Source: Diplonema japonicum
Lineage: Eukaryota > Euglenozoa > Diplonemea > Diplonemida > Diplonemidae
Direction: 5' to 3'
Assembly: GCA_964019335.1 (NCBI GenBank)
Contig: OZ025656.1
Span: 62,001-126,000 of the forward strand
DNA: 64,000 bases
In this document: piece after piece, positions 45,938 to 57,410 of the stretch
How positions within the stretch are numbered: position 1 is the stretch's first letter
Layout: every line of letters starts with the position of its first letter
Notes under the pieces: model-generated
The model's database searches: none
The model's input: only the letters and a program-made list of their open reading frames with translations
What the model was told of the DNA's origin: nothing
Position numbers and translations under genes: made by a program

Positions 45938-46432
45938 GAAAGAGTGATTGGTTTTCTTTCCCTTTCCCCCCCCTTTTTTTTTCCATAATTGTCACTTCGC
46001 TACCCTCCTAAGAACCCCTTGTAGGCATCCTACCTAACTGCATCAGGACGCCAGGGAAGCTGTTTGAGGGTATTTCATTCTCTTGATCTTTTTTTTTTCT
46101 TCTTCTTTTTATTGAACGAACTTTTTTTTTCCATTGATAATTCATTTTTTGCGGGTCCCCCCTTATTTTATTTATCTCAGGCCTCTCTCACCCTGCTAAA
46201 AAGAACCCCTCAGCAATTCTTCGATCTTTTTTATTTTTTGCACCCCCCCCCAATTCCTTTTTTTTGAGTAGAAAACCTCTTATGAAAAAAAAAAGAACCC
46301 ACAAGTCAAGTATTTTATTTCACCACCACCACCACTACCCCGCATGGTTTTCCCTTTTCTTTTTTCTACTTCTTTCAACACGAATTGAAACACGACGGCA
46401 GTTGGGGGGTTTTTTTTTTCTTATCTGTTGAG
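45938..46432. other. Intergenic region, no gene seen
   Basis: Pyrimidine-rich blocks (45955-45985, 46085-46160, 46225-46265) and a T-run at 46410-46420 occupy this gap. The last leads through CTTATCTGTTGAG to the ATG at 46433, so the AG abuts the start. No protein-like frame is present. Confidence 0.55.
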
Positions 46433-47284
46433 ATGACAGTCTGCTTCAATGATGTGCCGGAGCTGTTCGCGGTTCAAACTCCACAGGAGAAGAACAGCAA
46501 CAAGAACACGAAGGAAGCCATCAATTTAGGCAACGGTATTCGAATGGTCCAGCACGGAGGCTCGTGGCATGCAAGGTCCCACGACGCCACAAGTAAGCTG
46601 CCTTCTCTAGGTGGGACAGTCGAATTGTCTCGAGGGAGACGATCGAAAACGGTTGACAAGAAGACGCGGATGCTGACCACTATCGGCAACCTGACCCGCC
46701 CATTGTCATTACAGGAGATCGCCGTCAGATGGGACTCGTGCTCCATCCCCTCACCTTACGACCAGTTCGGAAGAATAACCATGACCAATATGAAGCAGCT
46801 CCTTGAAACTATACTTGAGTTGCCTTGTCCTATATCTTCTCATCACCTTATTGAGATGTTTCTCTTTCTCTCTGATGGTTCGTCAGATCTGACTCATTCT
46901 GCGTTTATAACGGCCATCGCTTCGTATCGATACCCCCTTGCTAAGCGGGGTGTGGAGTTCTTTTGGTACCAGTTTGAACATGCTGGGCAGCTGCCAGTCG
47001 GGCGGATCTGCAAGCAAAACATCATTGCTTTTTTCACGCGGTGCTTGCCCATCCACCTCGCCTCCAGTTGGCACGACTTGTCCGAAGCGCTGTTCCTCCA
47101 CCTCACATGCGACTCCTCCGCTCCCACTGTTTTCGTGTCCTTCAACCACTTCTTCGCTTACACATCACGTGATGACCGCCTCATAGAGTGCTTCACAAAC
47201 ATCGTCCCCAAGGTAATTCCCAAAAGCTTTTCCAAGCAAAAAAAGAAATCCGCCCCCGATGTTTTGATCACTGGTGTATTGTAG
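46433..47284 (+). CDS. Unknown protein with EF-hand-like helical layout
   Basis: A 283-residue frame. The middle, about 105-230, has a spacing of helices that recalls degenerate EF-hand pairs (FGRITMTNMKQLLETIL, then MFLFLSDGSSDLTHSAFITA and GQLPVGRICKQNIIAFF), but canonical calcium ligands are incomplete. The N-terminus is Lys/Asn-rich with LGNGIRMVQHGGSWHARSHD. A possible in-frame 33-nt intron (GTAATT...AAAG, about 47212-47244) near the 3' end would remove 11 Lys-rich residues; I left it in. The next gene starts 69 bases after the stop. A regulatory subunit-like role would be speculation. Confidence 0.6.
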   Translation: MTVCFNDVPELFAVQTPQEKNSNKNTKEAINLGNGIRMVQHGGSWHARSHDATSKLPSLGGTVELSRGRRSKTVDKKTRMLTTIGNLTRPLSLQEIAVRWDSCSIPSPYDQFGRITMTNMKQLLETILELPCPISSHHLIEMFLFLSDGSSDLTHSAFITAIASYRYPLAKRGVEFFWYQFEHAGQLPVGRICKQNIIAFFTRCLPIHLASSWHDLSEALFLHLTCDSSAPTVFVSFNHFFAYTSRDDRLIECFTNIVPKVIPKSFSKQKKKSAPDVLITGVL

Positions 47285-47352
47285 AAAGCGTGCAGTTTGC
47301 AATACGAGGGTAAAAAATAACTTCAAACTTAATCCAGGGCGGGGTGGGTACA

Positions 47353-49935
47353 ATGAGTAGTACGCAGGGCAAGAAGATGGTGCTGGTGGCATGGATACCT
47401 CTCTCCATTTTGCTGCTGGTGTGGGCTACATCGTATTCAGGCAGCGAGGTGTCTGGAGAGCTTTCTAGCAAGTCGTTTTTTCATTGCAGCGATAACTGCA
47501 ACGCGCATGGTAGGAGCACAGTGGTGAACGGGCAGTGCGGGTGCATTTGCAGCAAGGGGTGGGCGGGTAAAGATTGCTCCATATCTGACGGTAAGGAAAT
47601 ATCAAAAGCTGTGGAAGAAGATGAAGGGAGGGTGAAGGATGTAGGCATCCAACACGTGCGCTCTGCTGAGGAGCACATGGGGATCCACGATGACAGTGAT
47701 CACAAGGTCAGCGATCACACAGAGCACAAGCACGAAGAGCTGACGGAGGCAGAAAAGGTGCTCCGTGACTACCCTTCTCTGCAGTATGCTACAGAAGGTG
47801 AAGAAGCGTGTCAAAAGGCAAATGAAGTGTGGAAAGAACGTGTGAAGACAGCTTACGGTAATTCGCAAGAAGAAATCCAAGGAAAAGAAGGGTTGCACTT
47901 GTATTTCACAACCGATTGTACAAAGCACTCCCTGTGGCAGGCACTTACTCTCGAGCACTCATGGGCGAAGATCAAACAGCCTGGTGCCCTTACCAGAATA
48001 GTTAGCGGCTGCTTTAAGTCAAACGGCGAAGCACACCCGAACACGGAACTCATGAAGAGGCGCACCATCCCGCATTCTAAGTTCTTCGTCTTCTTTGGTC
48101 CTAAGGTTGGCGGCAGGCAGCCTAGTCGTGGGGTTGTAAAGTGCGACGCCTCGGTTGCTGGGTGGTACGAAGGCGCTATCATCAAGGAGGAGAAGTCCGA
48201 AGGCTTAGATGACTGCAAGCACCGCTGCCGCGAGACGGCAGGCTGCCACTACTACAACTTCCGACACGGCGATAAGGCGTGTCACCTGTTCTCCGCGAGG
48301 GGTGCCTTCCACAACGCTGAAGACCACAGCACCGGGGCGTGCGTGGGAGGCTCCGACACTACCGCTGATGCTTACAAGCTGCCCGACTACCTTGCAGACT
48401 ATCCGCCTATCAACAGGCCCGCGACGGCGATGTACTGGCTCAACTACGCCAAGCCCCTCGAGAGGGTCCTCGGGCTGCTTGACCCTGATATGATCTTCGC
48501 ACGCCCGATGCTCTTCCACTATGTCGGGAACCAGGTCGTCGAGAAGGGGAAGCCGGTCGGGCAGTTCTACGACTACCTCGTGAGCCAGGACTGGGACAAA
48601 CACTACACAGCCATCTGCAATGAACCACATGTGTGCAAACCGTTAGGGAACAAGAAAGACTTTGCACCTGGACCGCCCCACCTGATGCACCGCAAAGATT
48701 GGTTTGAAGTGGCGCCCTGGTGGCTGAGGTACACCATTGGCGCAAGGAGGCTGTGGCGTGCGTGGACGAGTGAGATGGCAGGCATGTCTATTGGTCTGGC
48801 GAGGTTGGGACTGCGTTCTAGGCTTGTGGAGGATGGGATGTGGGACCGGACCACCGCAGCCGCCAACATGCTGAAGGGTCTCGACTTGTACTTCGGGGAC
48901 ATGGATTCGTGGAAGACATGCGGCAACGAGAACGCCGAGTGCGATATTCCCGACGATGCTGAGTACGAAGTGCGCTACGGCCCGTCGCCCGACGCGAACT
49001 TTGTCGAGAAGAGGGCACGCGGCCAGAAACTGCACTGTTCCCACCAGACCAACGATCTAGGCACTGGGTATTTCACAGGGAATGACCCTGCCCCAGGACA
49101 GGCCAAGATGTGCTTCTACAGAAACCCCGCGAAGGCCATCGATAAGAAAGGGACCAACAAGGTGTTTGAGTCGACCGAAGAAAGCAAGTGGAGTTACTGC
49201 ACAGAGGAAGGCGGGACGTGCATTCTGCCGACCACAAGCACCTTCTCTGTAAGGTTCGGCGCTTCCAGTACTGCGGAGTTTACGGAAAAGACAGGGGTGA
49301 AGGGTGGTAGCCATGTGCAGTGCATCGAGCAGGCGGGTGCTGAGCTGGCCTTCGACAACGACCCTGCGTCGGGGAAGAGCAAACAATGCTTCTTCAAGCA
49401 GGAGACCGGAAAGTTCCCTCCCCCGGCTTTGCAACAGTACATCTCGAGCGACAAGCTTCCGAGCTTGTTTCATTACTGCTTCACGTTGGAGGTGAACAGG
49501 GGTGGGTGGCCAGAGAAGCTGTGGAGGTACGCCGCACCGCAGAGAAAGTGGGAAGAGGAAAACGGCAAGCCGTTGATGGGGTACATCCATTGGAGCAAGT
49601 ACAGGTCGCTGACAGATTGGCCAAGGAGGGACGACGCACACACCATCCTGGAATGCGACCAGCCGATGCTGTTCCAGTTCCCTCCCTTGCCGCATATGTT
49701 GAAGAACTGGAGCAAGAACAGCGAGGACAAGGGATGGCACGTCTTCTTCGCCATCATCTCACCCGCTGTCAACGACGCCATGGTCCAGTACAAGCTGCAG
49801 TACTGCCCAGACCCTTCAAAAATCAACTATGAGCGGCGAGTGCGAACGGGCCATGATCAGCACTGGATATCTTACTTCGAGACAGTCATGGACCCCTCTG
49901 CTGCAGAGGGCTTCTCTTTCACCTCGCATCTTTAG
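47353..49935 (+). CDS. Golgi-type Hyp/Ser glycosyltransferase-like protein with EGF, PAN and lectin-like modules
   Basis: A single exon of 860 residues. Residues 10-26 are a signal anchor. Six Cys at 45-75 with GRSTVVNGQCGCICSKGW form an EGF-like module. From about 180, LHLYFTTDCTKHSLWQALTL, PGALTRIVSGC, RPATAMYWL and DPDMIF at 377-382 resemble hydroxyproline O-arabinosyltransferases and peptidyl-serine galactosyltransferases of plants and algae. A Cys-rich PAN/apple-like module (about 259-333) is embedded in it. Two tandem repeats at about 518-589 and 609-686 share a pattern WxxCxxExxxC, VR(Y/F)G, NDPAxGxxKxCF and look carbohydrate-binding. I infer a type II secretory-pathway enzyme that modifies extracellular glycoproteins; acceptor and sugar cannot be told from sequence. 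Confidence 0.75.
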   Translation: MSSTQGKKMVLVAWIPLSILLLVWATSYSGSEVSGELSSKSFFHCSDNCNAHGRSTVVNGQCGCICSKGWAGKDCSISDGKEISKAVEEDEGRVKDVGIQHVRSAEEHMGIHDDSDHKVSDHTEHKHEELTEAEKVLRDYPSLQYATEGEEACQKANEVWKERVKTAYGNSQEEIQGKEGLHLYFTTDCTKHSLWQALTLEHSWAKIKQPGALTRIVSGCFKSNGEAHPNTELMKRRTIPHSKFFVFFGPKVGGRQPSRGVVKCDASVAGWYEGAIIKEEKSEGLDDCKHRCRETAGCHYYNFRHGDKACHLFSARGAFHNAEDHSTGACVGGSDTTADAYKLPDYLADYPPINRPATAMYWLNYAKPLERVLGLLDPDMIFARPMLFHYVGNQVVEKGKPVGQFYDYLVSQDWDKHYTAICNEPHVCKPLGNKKDFAPGPPHLMHRKDWFEVAPWWLRYTIGARRLWRAWTSEMAGMSIGLARLGLRSRLVEDGMWDRTTAAANMLKGLDLYFGDMDSWKTCGNENAECDIPDDAEYEVRYGPSPDANFVEKRARGQKLHCSHQTNDLGTGYFTGNDPAPGQAKMCFYRNPAKAIDKKGTNKVFESTEESKWSYCTEEGGTCILPTTSTFSVRFGASSTAEFTEKTGVKGGSHVQCIEQAGAELAFDNDPASGKSKQCFFKQETGKFPPPALQQYISSDKLPSLFHYCFTLEVNRGGWPEKLWRYAAPQRKWEEENGKPLMGYIHWSKYRSLTDWPRRDDAHTILECDQPMLFQFPPLPHMLKNWSKNSEDKGWHVFFAIISPAVNDAMVQYKLQYCPDPSKINYERRVRTGHDQHWISYFETVMDPSAAEGFSFTSHL

Positions 49936-50653
49936 TTCGTTTTAGTGTTTACATTTTTCTTTGGGGGTTTTATCGGTGAGTTGAAAAGTAAGCTGAAAAG
50001 AATGAAAGCTAAGTCAGGCGACACTTGTGATCATGACAAGAAAAGGTTTTTTTTTATGAAAAGGTTTTCTTTTTTTTCTCTTTTACTGTGTGGGTTTAAT
50101 TCTTCTCATTTTTTTGTCCCCCCTCGTTGCTGTTGTTTTTCATGCTTTTAGTTATTCTTGCGAAATAGATGTAATTCACCTTGTAGCTGCTTTACTTTTT
50201 TTTTCTCCTTCCCTCTTCTGGGTCTGGGTCCAACCCCATCCTCTTTGTCTCCCATAAATGAACTTGCGGACTGCTGTCATCCTCGGGGCCCAGACCCAGG
50301 CCAGATTTTATAATGTGTGTTTACTTTCAAAGAAGGGATAAAAGGGTTGTTAATAATACACAGGTCCCTGGGAGGCGCATCCGTCCGGGGGAGGACTGGA
50401 GGGCGACACGTAAAGCAGCGTTTCAGGAAAACAGAGAAGAAAGAAAGAAGCAGAGAGAAGAGCAGAGCGGAAGCAGAACACGGGGCCTTAGTTGGAGAGA
50501 CAGGAAAGAACGAGAGAAAAGCAAAGACTAGAGTTTTACTTACTTTTTTCTTCGAGGTTTTTCGCCCATATGTTTCCCTTTCCTGCAAGCCCTTATGATG
50601 CAATTGGCCTTTATGGTTATTGTTCTTCCTTTATCCTAATATCACCACAGGAA
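49936..50653. other. Intergenic region with a possible hairpin
   Basis: 718 bases without a supportable gene. CTGGGTCTGGGTCC at about 50218-50231 can pair with GGGCCCAGACCCAG at about 50286-50299 around a roughly 55-base loop. T-rich stretches precede ATATCACCACAG ending at 50650, three bases before the next ATG. A Lys/Arg-rich frame at 50313-50531 is purine-run translation and not convincing. Confidence 0.5.
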
Positions 50654-53600
50654 ATGGGTGGGCAAAAGGTGGCCGTGGAGGGGGTGACAGGGAGGATGCT
50701 CTCCGACCTGAAGGGGATTAAAACACCGACCCCCCAACTTGGCGAGGTCTTTGCAGCAGTGCTGAAGCTGATCGAACCCAAAGGAGACTGCACGTGGGAA
50801 GAAGCCAGGAAGGCCATGTCGGACTCAAGGAAGTTCATTAAAAATCTAGAGAAAACCGACCCGCAAGATGTGCCCGAAGAAACCATTGCAAGTTTGCTGC
50901 CCTTCACAGAGAGGGACCACTCGGGCCTGCACCCCACTGCTCGGGCACTGGCGAAGTGGGTCATCGATGTGGTGACTGCACCGCACGAAGCTCTCAAAGA
51001 GCTCCCTCGGCAGGTCGAGGAACCACGCATGACCACTATGTCCACTCTTTCATCCGCCTGCGTGGTGCTCGGCCCCGCTCCCGAGCTACCGCTTATACGA
51101 CTGACAGACACAACAGCAACCATTCTTAAAAAATCGGGCAAACTCTGGACATCGTGGTGTCCGCAGCCATCGATCCCCATCTTCGAGTACGACCAGTGTT
51201 TCTGGGGAGCTAGCAGGAAGCTCGACATGCAGATCTCTCCACCGCAACAGATCTACGAGAGCACTGCAGGACTCCTCGTACACAGTGCGTTGTCTGGTTC
51301 CCCCGCCTGCCTGTGCGTAACAGGCCCGTCTTCCTCAGAGTACTTGTATGGAAAAGACGGCTGCCTCAAGTTCGTGTTGCAGGACCTTCGTGGCGAAGAT
51401 GCCCACGTGGACATCAGCCTCATGGATATCAGTGGAGAGGTGGTGAAGGACGTGCTTGCCGATGCAGAAGTGCAGGGCGGCAAGTTCAACGGCAGCACAA
51501 TCGAAGTGAGTAACGACGCGGACCTTGCGAGTCTTATAAAGGAGTATCCTTGTTTCGGGCACCGCGTGGTGTCCCTTTCTGCAAAGGGCACCGCCGTGTT
51601 GCACGTGGTGCAACTGGACGTTGCCGACAACAAGGGTCTTGCTGCTGTGCACAACTGGGCTGTCGCCACGAAGGGAGGCGGCACACGATTGGCGACACAT
51701 GCTATTCAACGACTGGCAGCTGACGCTTTCGGTCAGCAGGGGCACGTCATGCTGGTGTGCGCCATCACCCCCGCTGCCGACGAACTCACCACCATTCCCT
51801 CCCTATCTTACACGCAGCTCAGCAAAGAGCAGAAGATGCCCCCTCCGATCACGGATGAAATCGACCCCCTTGCCGCAGCCCGTGCCGACATCGGGTCGCT
51901 GCGTAAGACAGAACTGGCGCAGCTACGTGCCATAGTGCCTTCCCCTCCTATCCAAGCAGCAGCAGAAGCGGCACTGCTGTGCCTAGGTACTAACCCCTCT
52001 CTTGGTTGGGAGGGGATACGGAGTTCTCTCTGCAACCCTAACCTCATACGCAAGATGAAAGAACACTACGAAGTGGTAACGCTGCCAGACTCGTCTTGGC
52101 GGCGGCTGCAAGTGATGTTGCGCAGGTGTGAGGCCCTGCCGACCGGCACGCAAGAAGACCCTCAGGAGGTGGTAATGTGTGGTGTGGCAATGGGCCAATG
52201 GGCATCGGCAGTGGTTGCAAATGGTTTGGTGAAGCAGCGCACGCAGCAGAAGGACAGCCACAGGGAGAAGGTAAGGGCACGAAGGGAAGAAAGAGAGCAC
52301 AAGGAGTTGGATAGTCAGGTATCCTGCGACGAGGAAGATCCAAGGAATATGTCGACAAACGACCCTCCCATGCACTCCACTACTGTGCCCGTCCCCCTGC
52401 AACAGACCCCTTCTCGCACGTCTTCGCGACGATCATCTGTCGTAGACGAGAAGGAAAGGGCGCCGCCTACACCCCAGACGCGGCCCCTCACGCCCGTGTC
52501 GGATGCGCTGCCTGCAGAGGTCAAAGTTCCTGAGGAACCGAAAGAAGAAACGGTAGAAGATGAAGAAGGTCTTTTGCAGCAGCTGCGGCTCCGCGTCGAA
52601 AGCATGGAAACCACTCTTGTCGAGAAGGACAGGCTGCTCGTCGCACTGCAGCACCGTGAGGAGCGTCTGGAGTCCGAAAAGCATAAACGGGGCATGTCAC
52701 CCCCACCCGCCTCTACTTCTCAGCCATCCAGTCAGCACAGCATTGCACTCCAGAAGGAAGTGTGGCAGTCCCACAGTCACTCTCCTCGACTGGAACAACA
52801 AGCTGTGACCGCCCACCAAAGCAGCCAGCTGCGGCAACGAGCTTGGAAAGAGCTAGTTAGGTTAGCAAAGAGAGAAATCGCAGAACAAGAACTACTGCAA
52901 GTGAGCTATGAGACTCTTCTTAAACTCATTTCTCTGTACAAGCTTGATAAAAACCCGATTGAAGCTTGCAGGATAGAACTGTACTGGAAAGAGATGAACT
53001 GGAAGGGTGACGGGCCTTTCATCCCCGAGGTCGAGTGCCCTGTTGAGGAGACGAATAGCAAGCTGCCTGGTTTTAACCCGCGGAAAGGGAGCGACAAGCA
53101 CTTCGTCGGGCAGACGGTGGTTGTGCACCAAAGGCCGAAGAGGGCTGCCTCGCCGAAGTCACCTCGGGTGGCCAGTATCGAGCAGCCGATACCGCACACA
53201 CCAGAGACAGTGAAAAACAAGGTGAGGGGAGGGGTGCGGGAGAGGGAGGCAGCTTTGAGCGGTGCAGCAATGCTAGGGGGTGCCGAAGGAGTCGATGTGC
53301 AGGTTGCAGCCCCCAGCAACGTGAAGGTGGCGACGTCAGTCAATGACATCGGCGAGCTGCAGAAGGACAGGGCACGAAGGAGGAAGGATGCGCCTATCGC
53401 GTACTCGGACCCTAACATGATGGCAGCAGTGAACGCTCGTTTTGAAGGTACCCCAGACGAGTCCATCAATGCTATCAGGCAGAGAGAAGCCTACGCCATC
53501 GACGGCAACGGCTCCATCTTGCCGTTCGGGTCGCGTGCACAGACCACGAATCCTAATACGTGTTCCGAGCCTGCGCCGCAGAAGTGCCTCACACGCCACG

Positions 53601-54441
53601 CACCCCAGTCACCTGTCCCTTGCGACCCTAACGCCACACTCGCCATCGAGACGCCCTCACGCCTCTCCAAAGGATGCCTCAACACCAGGGGTGGCGCTGC
53701 GGCCCCGTGTGACCCTAACTCCACGCTGTCGACAGCCGCCGTTGATGTATGTCACCGCAATTTTTCACACTAACATTCCAACAGGTGCATAGTGTACCTA
53801 CGGGCAACTCGCTGGTACGGCCTGTCGAAGCCTTCCAAAAGAGGAAGGTACTGCGCACCTCTGAGCCCGTGTACAGTGACCCGGTATGCAGCAAGACACA
53901 TAGCACATGATTACAGAACACCGCGTCAGACGAGCTGCCGTACTCAAGACCACAGAGGATGATGGCGCCGCCCATAGTGGGTGCTGACCCAAACACGATA
54001 TCAGGAGAAGAGGGGGTGGTGCGGCACAGGGCAGCACAGGAGTTAGATAGGAGTGAGGGGGACAAGGTGTTTAGGCAGGGACATGGGAATAGAGACGCTG
54101 CGGGGTGCAACCCGAATGGTATTGGCAGAGAGAGTCCACTGAGCGTGGTAGGAAGTGGTGGGGGGAGGATGCGACTAGCTCCTGCGGAGAATGAACAGAA
54201 ACAGCAGGCTATCGGGAGGAAAGCCATTGACGCACCGGGGATGAGACACGGGGAGGCAGCACACCCCTTACACGGCTTTGATCCTGTCACCATGGGCAAT
54301 AGGACGGCGGTCTCTCGTTCTATGACCTCGGAGCTGGGCATCCTGAGGGCGGACATAAACTCAGAAACACAGCGAGCCACCTCCCCTCATACCCGTAAGC
54401 GGCACCATCCTCAGCCAGTCACGAGTTCCATAATCCAGTAG
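50654..54441 (+). CDS. Kinesin-like protein with degenerate motor and dynein-stalk-like modules
   Basis: Exons 50654-53746, 53785-53883 and 53917-54441 (introns 38 and 33 nt) encode 1,238 residues. Residues 16-125 and about 395-535 resemble the helical stalk region of dynein heavy chains (pattern PxxLGEVFAAVLKLI...W, later TELAQLRAIVPSPPIQ...LGWEGIRSSL). Between them, 126-395 follows the order of a kinesin motor: IFEYDQCFWG, then QQIYESTAGLLVHSALSG, and at the end ADAFGQQGHVMLVCAITPAA. The nucleotide-binding motifs are gone: the P-loop position reads GPSSSEYLYG, and the SSRSH and DLAGSE equivalents are unrecognisable. The C-terminal half has a short coiled coil and repeats of CDPN(A/S)TL. I infer a non-motor microtubule or axonemal protein descended from a kinesin. 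Start: ATG three bases after CACCACAG. Confidence 0.7.
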
Positions 54442-55027
54442 AGAGGAAAGAACACAGAAAAAAAGAGAGAAAAAAAAAAACGTCAGCGAAAAAAGAAAAA
54501 AGGAAAAGAAGATAAAAAAGAAAGAATCTACACTTACCTGTTGTATTTGTTTTTGTTTTTTCCTTGTGCGCCTTTCCCATGTTCCCCCTTTCCATAAGGT
54601 AAGGTTTAGTTTTCCTTATTCACTTCTCTCGATTTTGCTGGGGGGGAATAGTGTTGTTGTGCTTCCGGGTATGGGGATCAGCTTTTAAGTTATTCTCCTT
54701 AACGTACAAAAAAAAAAAAAAAAAAAAAAAAAAAAGAATGGAGTGGGGGGAAATGACACGCTTCCGGAGAAAAAAAGAAGAAAACATGTTGATACTTCTT
54801 CCCTACAGCCCCGCTCAAACCCCTTCCTTTATTCGGTACCCTTCTACAATCTTTCTGAAGATTATGTTGTATTTCTTTTGCCTTCTCCCCCCCTCCCCTG
54901 TCCGTCTCTGCAACCGGTTAGTGGTTTAGGTGCTCCTCCGTCCATGGGACTTTTCTTCCATTTTATTTTTTGTGATGCGAAAAAAAACGGAGAAAAGAAA
55001 AAATACACAGGAGGGAAGAGAAAGAAG
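54442..55027. other. Intergenic region, no gene seen
   Basis: A-rich (54455-54520), T-rich, and a run of about 27 A at 54709-54735 make up most of this gap. AAATACACAG ends at 55010, 17 bases before the next ATG. The in-frame extension upstream of that ATG is encoded by homopolymers and is not taken as coding. Confidence 0.55.
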
Positions 55028-56719
55028 ATGTCAAAATTTGACTCGAGGGTATTGACGTGGGTGAAGGGGGCACGGATTGTCCCCGATGGGAAGATCACAG
55101 TGCTGGACAATGGGATAGAGTGCGTGAATAAATTTGAGCGCATCGAGTCCCACGAGCCAATGAGAAGCAGGTCGCCGCTTCGGAGGCAGAACTCAGGAGA
55201 CATGCTAATACAAGACAAAATGGAAACAGAGAAAACCAATGCAGTTCTAGAGAAGCAAAACACTGAAGTGTGGGCACCCCCTGTCCTGTACCGAGAAGTC
55301 TTTCAACCTCTCGGCGAGAAGGTGCCCGCCTGCGGGGTTGCGTGGATGCGGAGCAACGGGACCCTCCGCCTGCAGCTCAACATCAAAAAGCTCCCTTACA
55401 ACATGCGAAAACAACTCAACACAAAGAAGCTCCCTGTCCAAGTCCCTGAGCTTGCCGAGCGTGGCAACATCCTCCTCCTCGAGTACCCTCAGGAGCGGGT
55501 CGGCTACAGCGAGATGGCGATGCACATCGGACCTATCCAGGCAGGCTGCTCTGCGGAGGTCCCCATGATGGAAGACTGGCCCTACACTCTCCCCGCCACC
55601 CCTCCGCCGCCAGAGCCCATCAAACCCAAGAAGGTGCCGCCTCCCTTGAAGAAGACCGACACGATGAAAGCGGAAGAACGGGAACAGGAAGAAAAGAACA
55701 AGGAATCGGAGGCACCTGAGAACGGGAGAACGAAGTTAAAACTCAAGAAGCGGACGCCAACGCACCCTCGCAAGAAGAGCTGCCCCTCATGGCCACCTGT
55801 CGAAGGGAACGGCGAAGAGAATGGAGACAGCAGTGTAAAGCCGTCTGTGTCTGCGATGAACAAGGTGAGGAATGCTGTGAGGAAGCTGTCGCGACAGTGG
55901 CCGCCACCAGGGTGCGGGGTGGGGGAGGGAGACGAAGCCGCATCGCCTGTTCCGTCGCCACTGCCATCTCAGTCTCAGTCACCTGGACCGAGAAACTCAA
56001 GGAGCAGCAGCCTGTGGACAGGGTCGCCGTCTGCGTCCCCCGCAGCAAGGAGGGTATGGGGGTCGCCGGCAACAGAATCAATGCCTGCTGCGACTGAAGT
56101 AGAAGAACCGGAAACGAGAGAAGTGGAACAAAGCCCCCCACGACCGAAGGCCCCGTGGGGTGTGGCGTGGACCCCTGACAGGAGCGAGTACACAAACCCA
56201 TCACCGTCTCGAACAGGGTCCAAGGCATACAGCGGGTTGGGGTGGGGTTCCTCGTCCCCGCCTCGCAAGTCCTCGACCCCCGGGTCCCCCCAGAGGGGGA
56301 AGGGCCTCGTCACTCCTTTGAGGCGGAAGAGCACCAACCCTATATTCAGTGATGGCCATTGGGACCCTGACAGGTCGGAGTCGAACATCGAGACCACACA
56401 TGAAGGACGGCCACGCAGCGCGACCTCCATACCCTCATTGGAGGCTTTGAAGTCGAAAAGCCCAAGGAAGTGGGCAACCGTTGAATACACTCCAAGATCA
56501 AAGGGGTCGCCTGCAGCGAAGACACCCCGTGGCGAATGGCAGCGCGAGGAGGACACAGAGGCTCGGAAACAAGAAGAGGCGTACGTTGACCTTGTCAGCC
56601 CGCAAAGGGGGGAACCGAAAAAGGTATGAGGGGGAAGGGGTTTAAAAAATTGATTTAAAAAAAAAAAATAACAGCTTAACATTAAGGACAAATTCGCTGC
56701 GTTCTGTCACGAGGAATGA
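55028..56719 (+). CDS. Unknown Pro/Ser-rich protein
   Basis: Exons 55028-56623 and 56675-56719 encode 546 residues; the 51-nt intron (GTATGA...AACAG) adds the tail LNIKDKFAAFCHEE. Residues 1-190 may fold: SRVLTWVKGARIVPDGK, then VWAPPVLYREVFQPL and ERGNILLLEYPQERVGYSEM. The last resembles the LLEYxEExP...GM segment of TAF1, but too weakly for a call. The remainder is low-complexity with S/P/K/R and scattered WxxDRSE words (WTPDRSEY, HWDPDRSES), a likely phosphorylated tail. No family is recognised. The first Met after TACACAG at 55010 is used as start. Confidence 0.65.
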
Positions 56720-56984
56720 GTATTGTTACCCCCCCCCCCCCCCCTTCCCTTATCTTTGCGTTCCTTTGTTTTGTGTTTACTATCCTTCCCTTTGGAAGAA
56801 GAATGAAGAAATAAGGTGAACAGGAAAAATAAAGAAAAAGGAAAAAAGAAAAGAAAAGGGGAAGGTGTTTAATTGTAAAGAAATTTTTATTGTCTTGTAA
56901 GGTATTTTCTTTTCTTTTTCTTTCTTCTCTTCACGCCCCCCCCCTTTTTTTTGAAAAGAATGAAAGAAAAAAGAATTTCAACCA

Positions 56985-57015
<31 letters not shown>

Positions 57016-57375
57016 CCACACAATGGGTGGGTCCCTTAAGAGGGAAGGGGTTAACAGGGGTAAACAAAGAAAAAAACCAAAGAAGAGAGTCGTACTGATG
57101 CTGATTTTTTTTTCTCTTTTTCTGGTCTCAGCCTTTTTTTTTTTTTTTTTTTTTTTTTTTCCTGAACATGGATACACACAAATTGTATTACTTGCTCTCT
57201 CTGCCCCATCCCCAGCCGTTGTCAAAATGTACATAAAAAGTCAACCAACAAGGGAGGAAAAAAAAAGAAGAAAAAAACATGCAAATTCTTACTATTTTGC
57301 TATCAAGGGGGAACTAAAAAGAAACATAGCCGCAAGTAGCAATCGCTGACAGCAAAGAAGGCACAACAATCTTCT

Positions 57376-57410
<35 letters not shown>

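Noticed and set aside
50313-50531. Short Arg/Lys/Glu-rich frame before the kinesin-like gene
   Set aside because: It is purine-run translation upstream of the likely acceptor at 50650, with no similarity to known proteins.
53845-53879. GTACTG...TACAG as an intron in the kinesin-like gene
   Set aside because: Splicing there would bring a TGA into frame directly after the junction, so the sequence is kept as coding.
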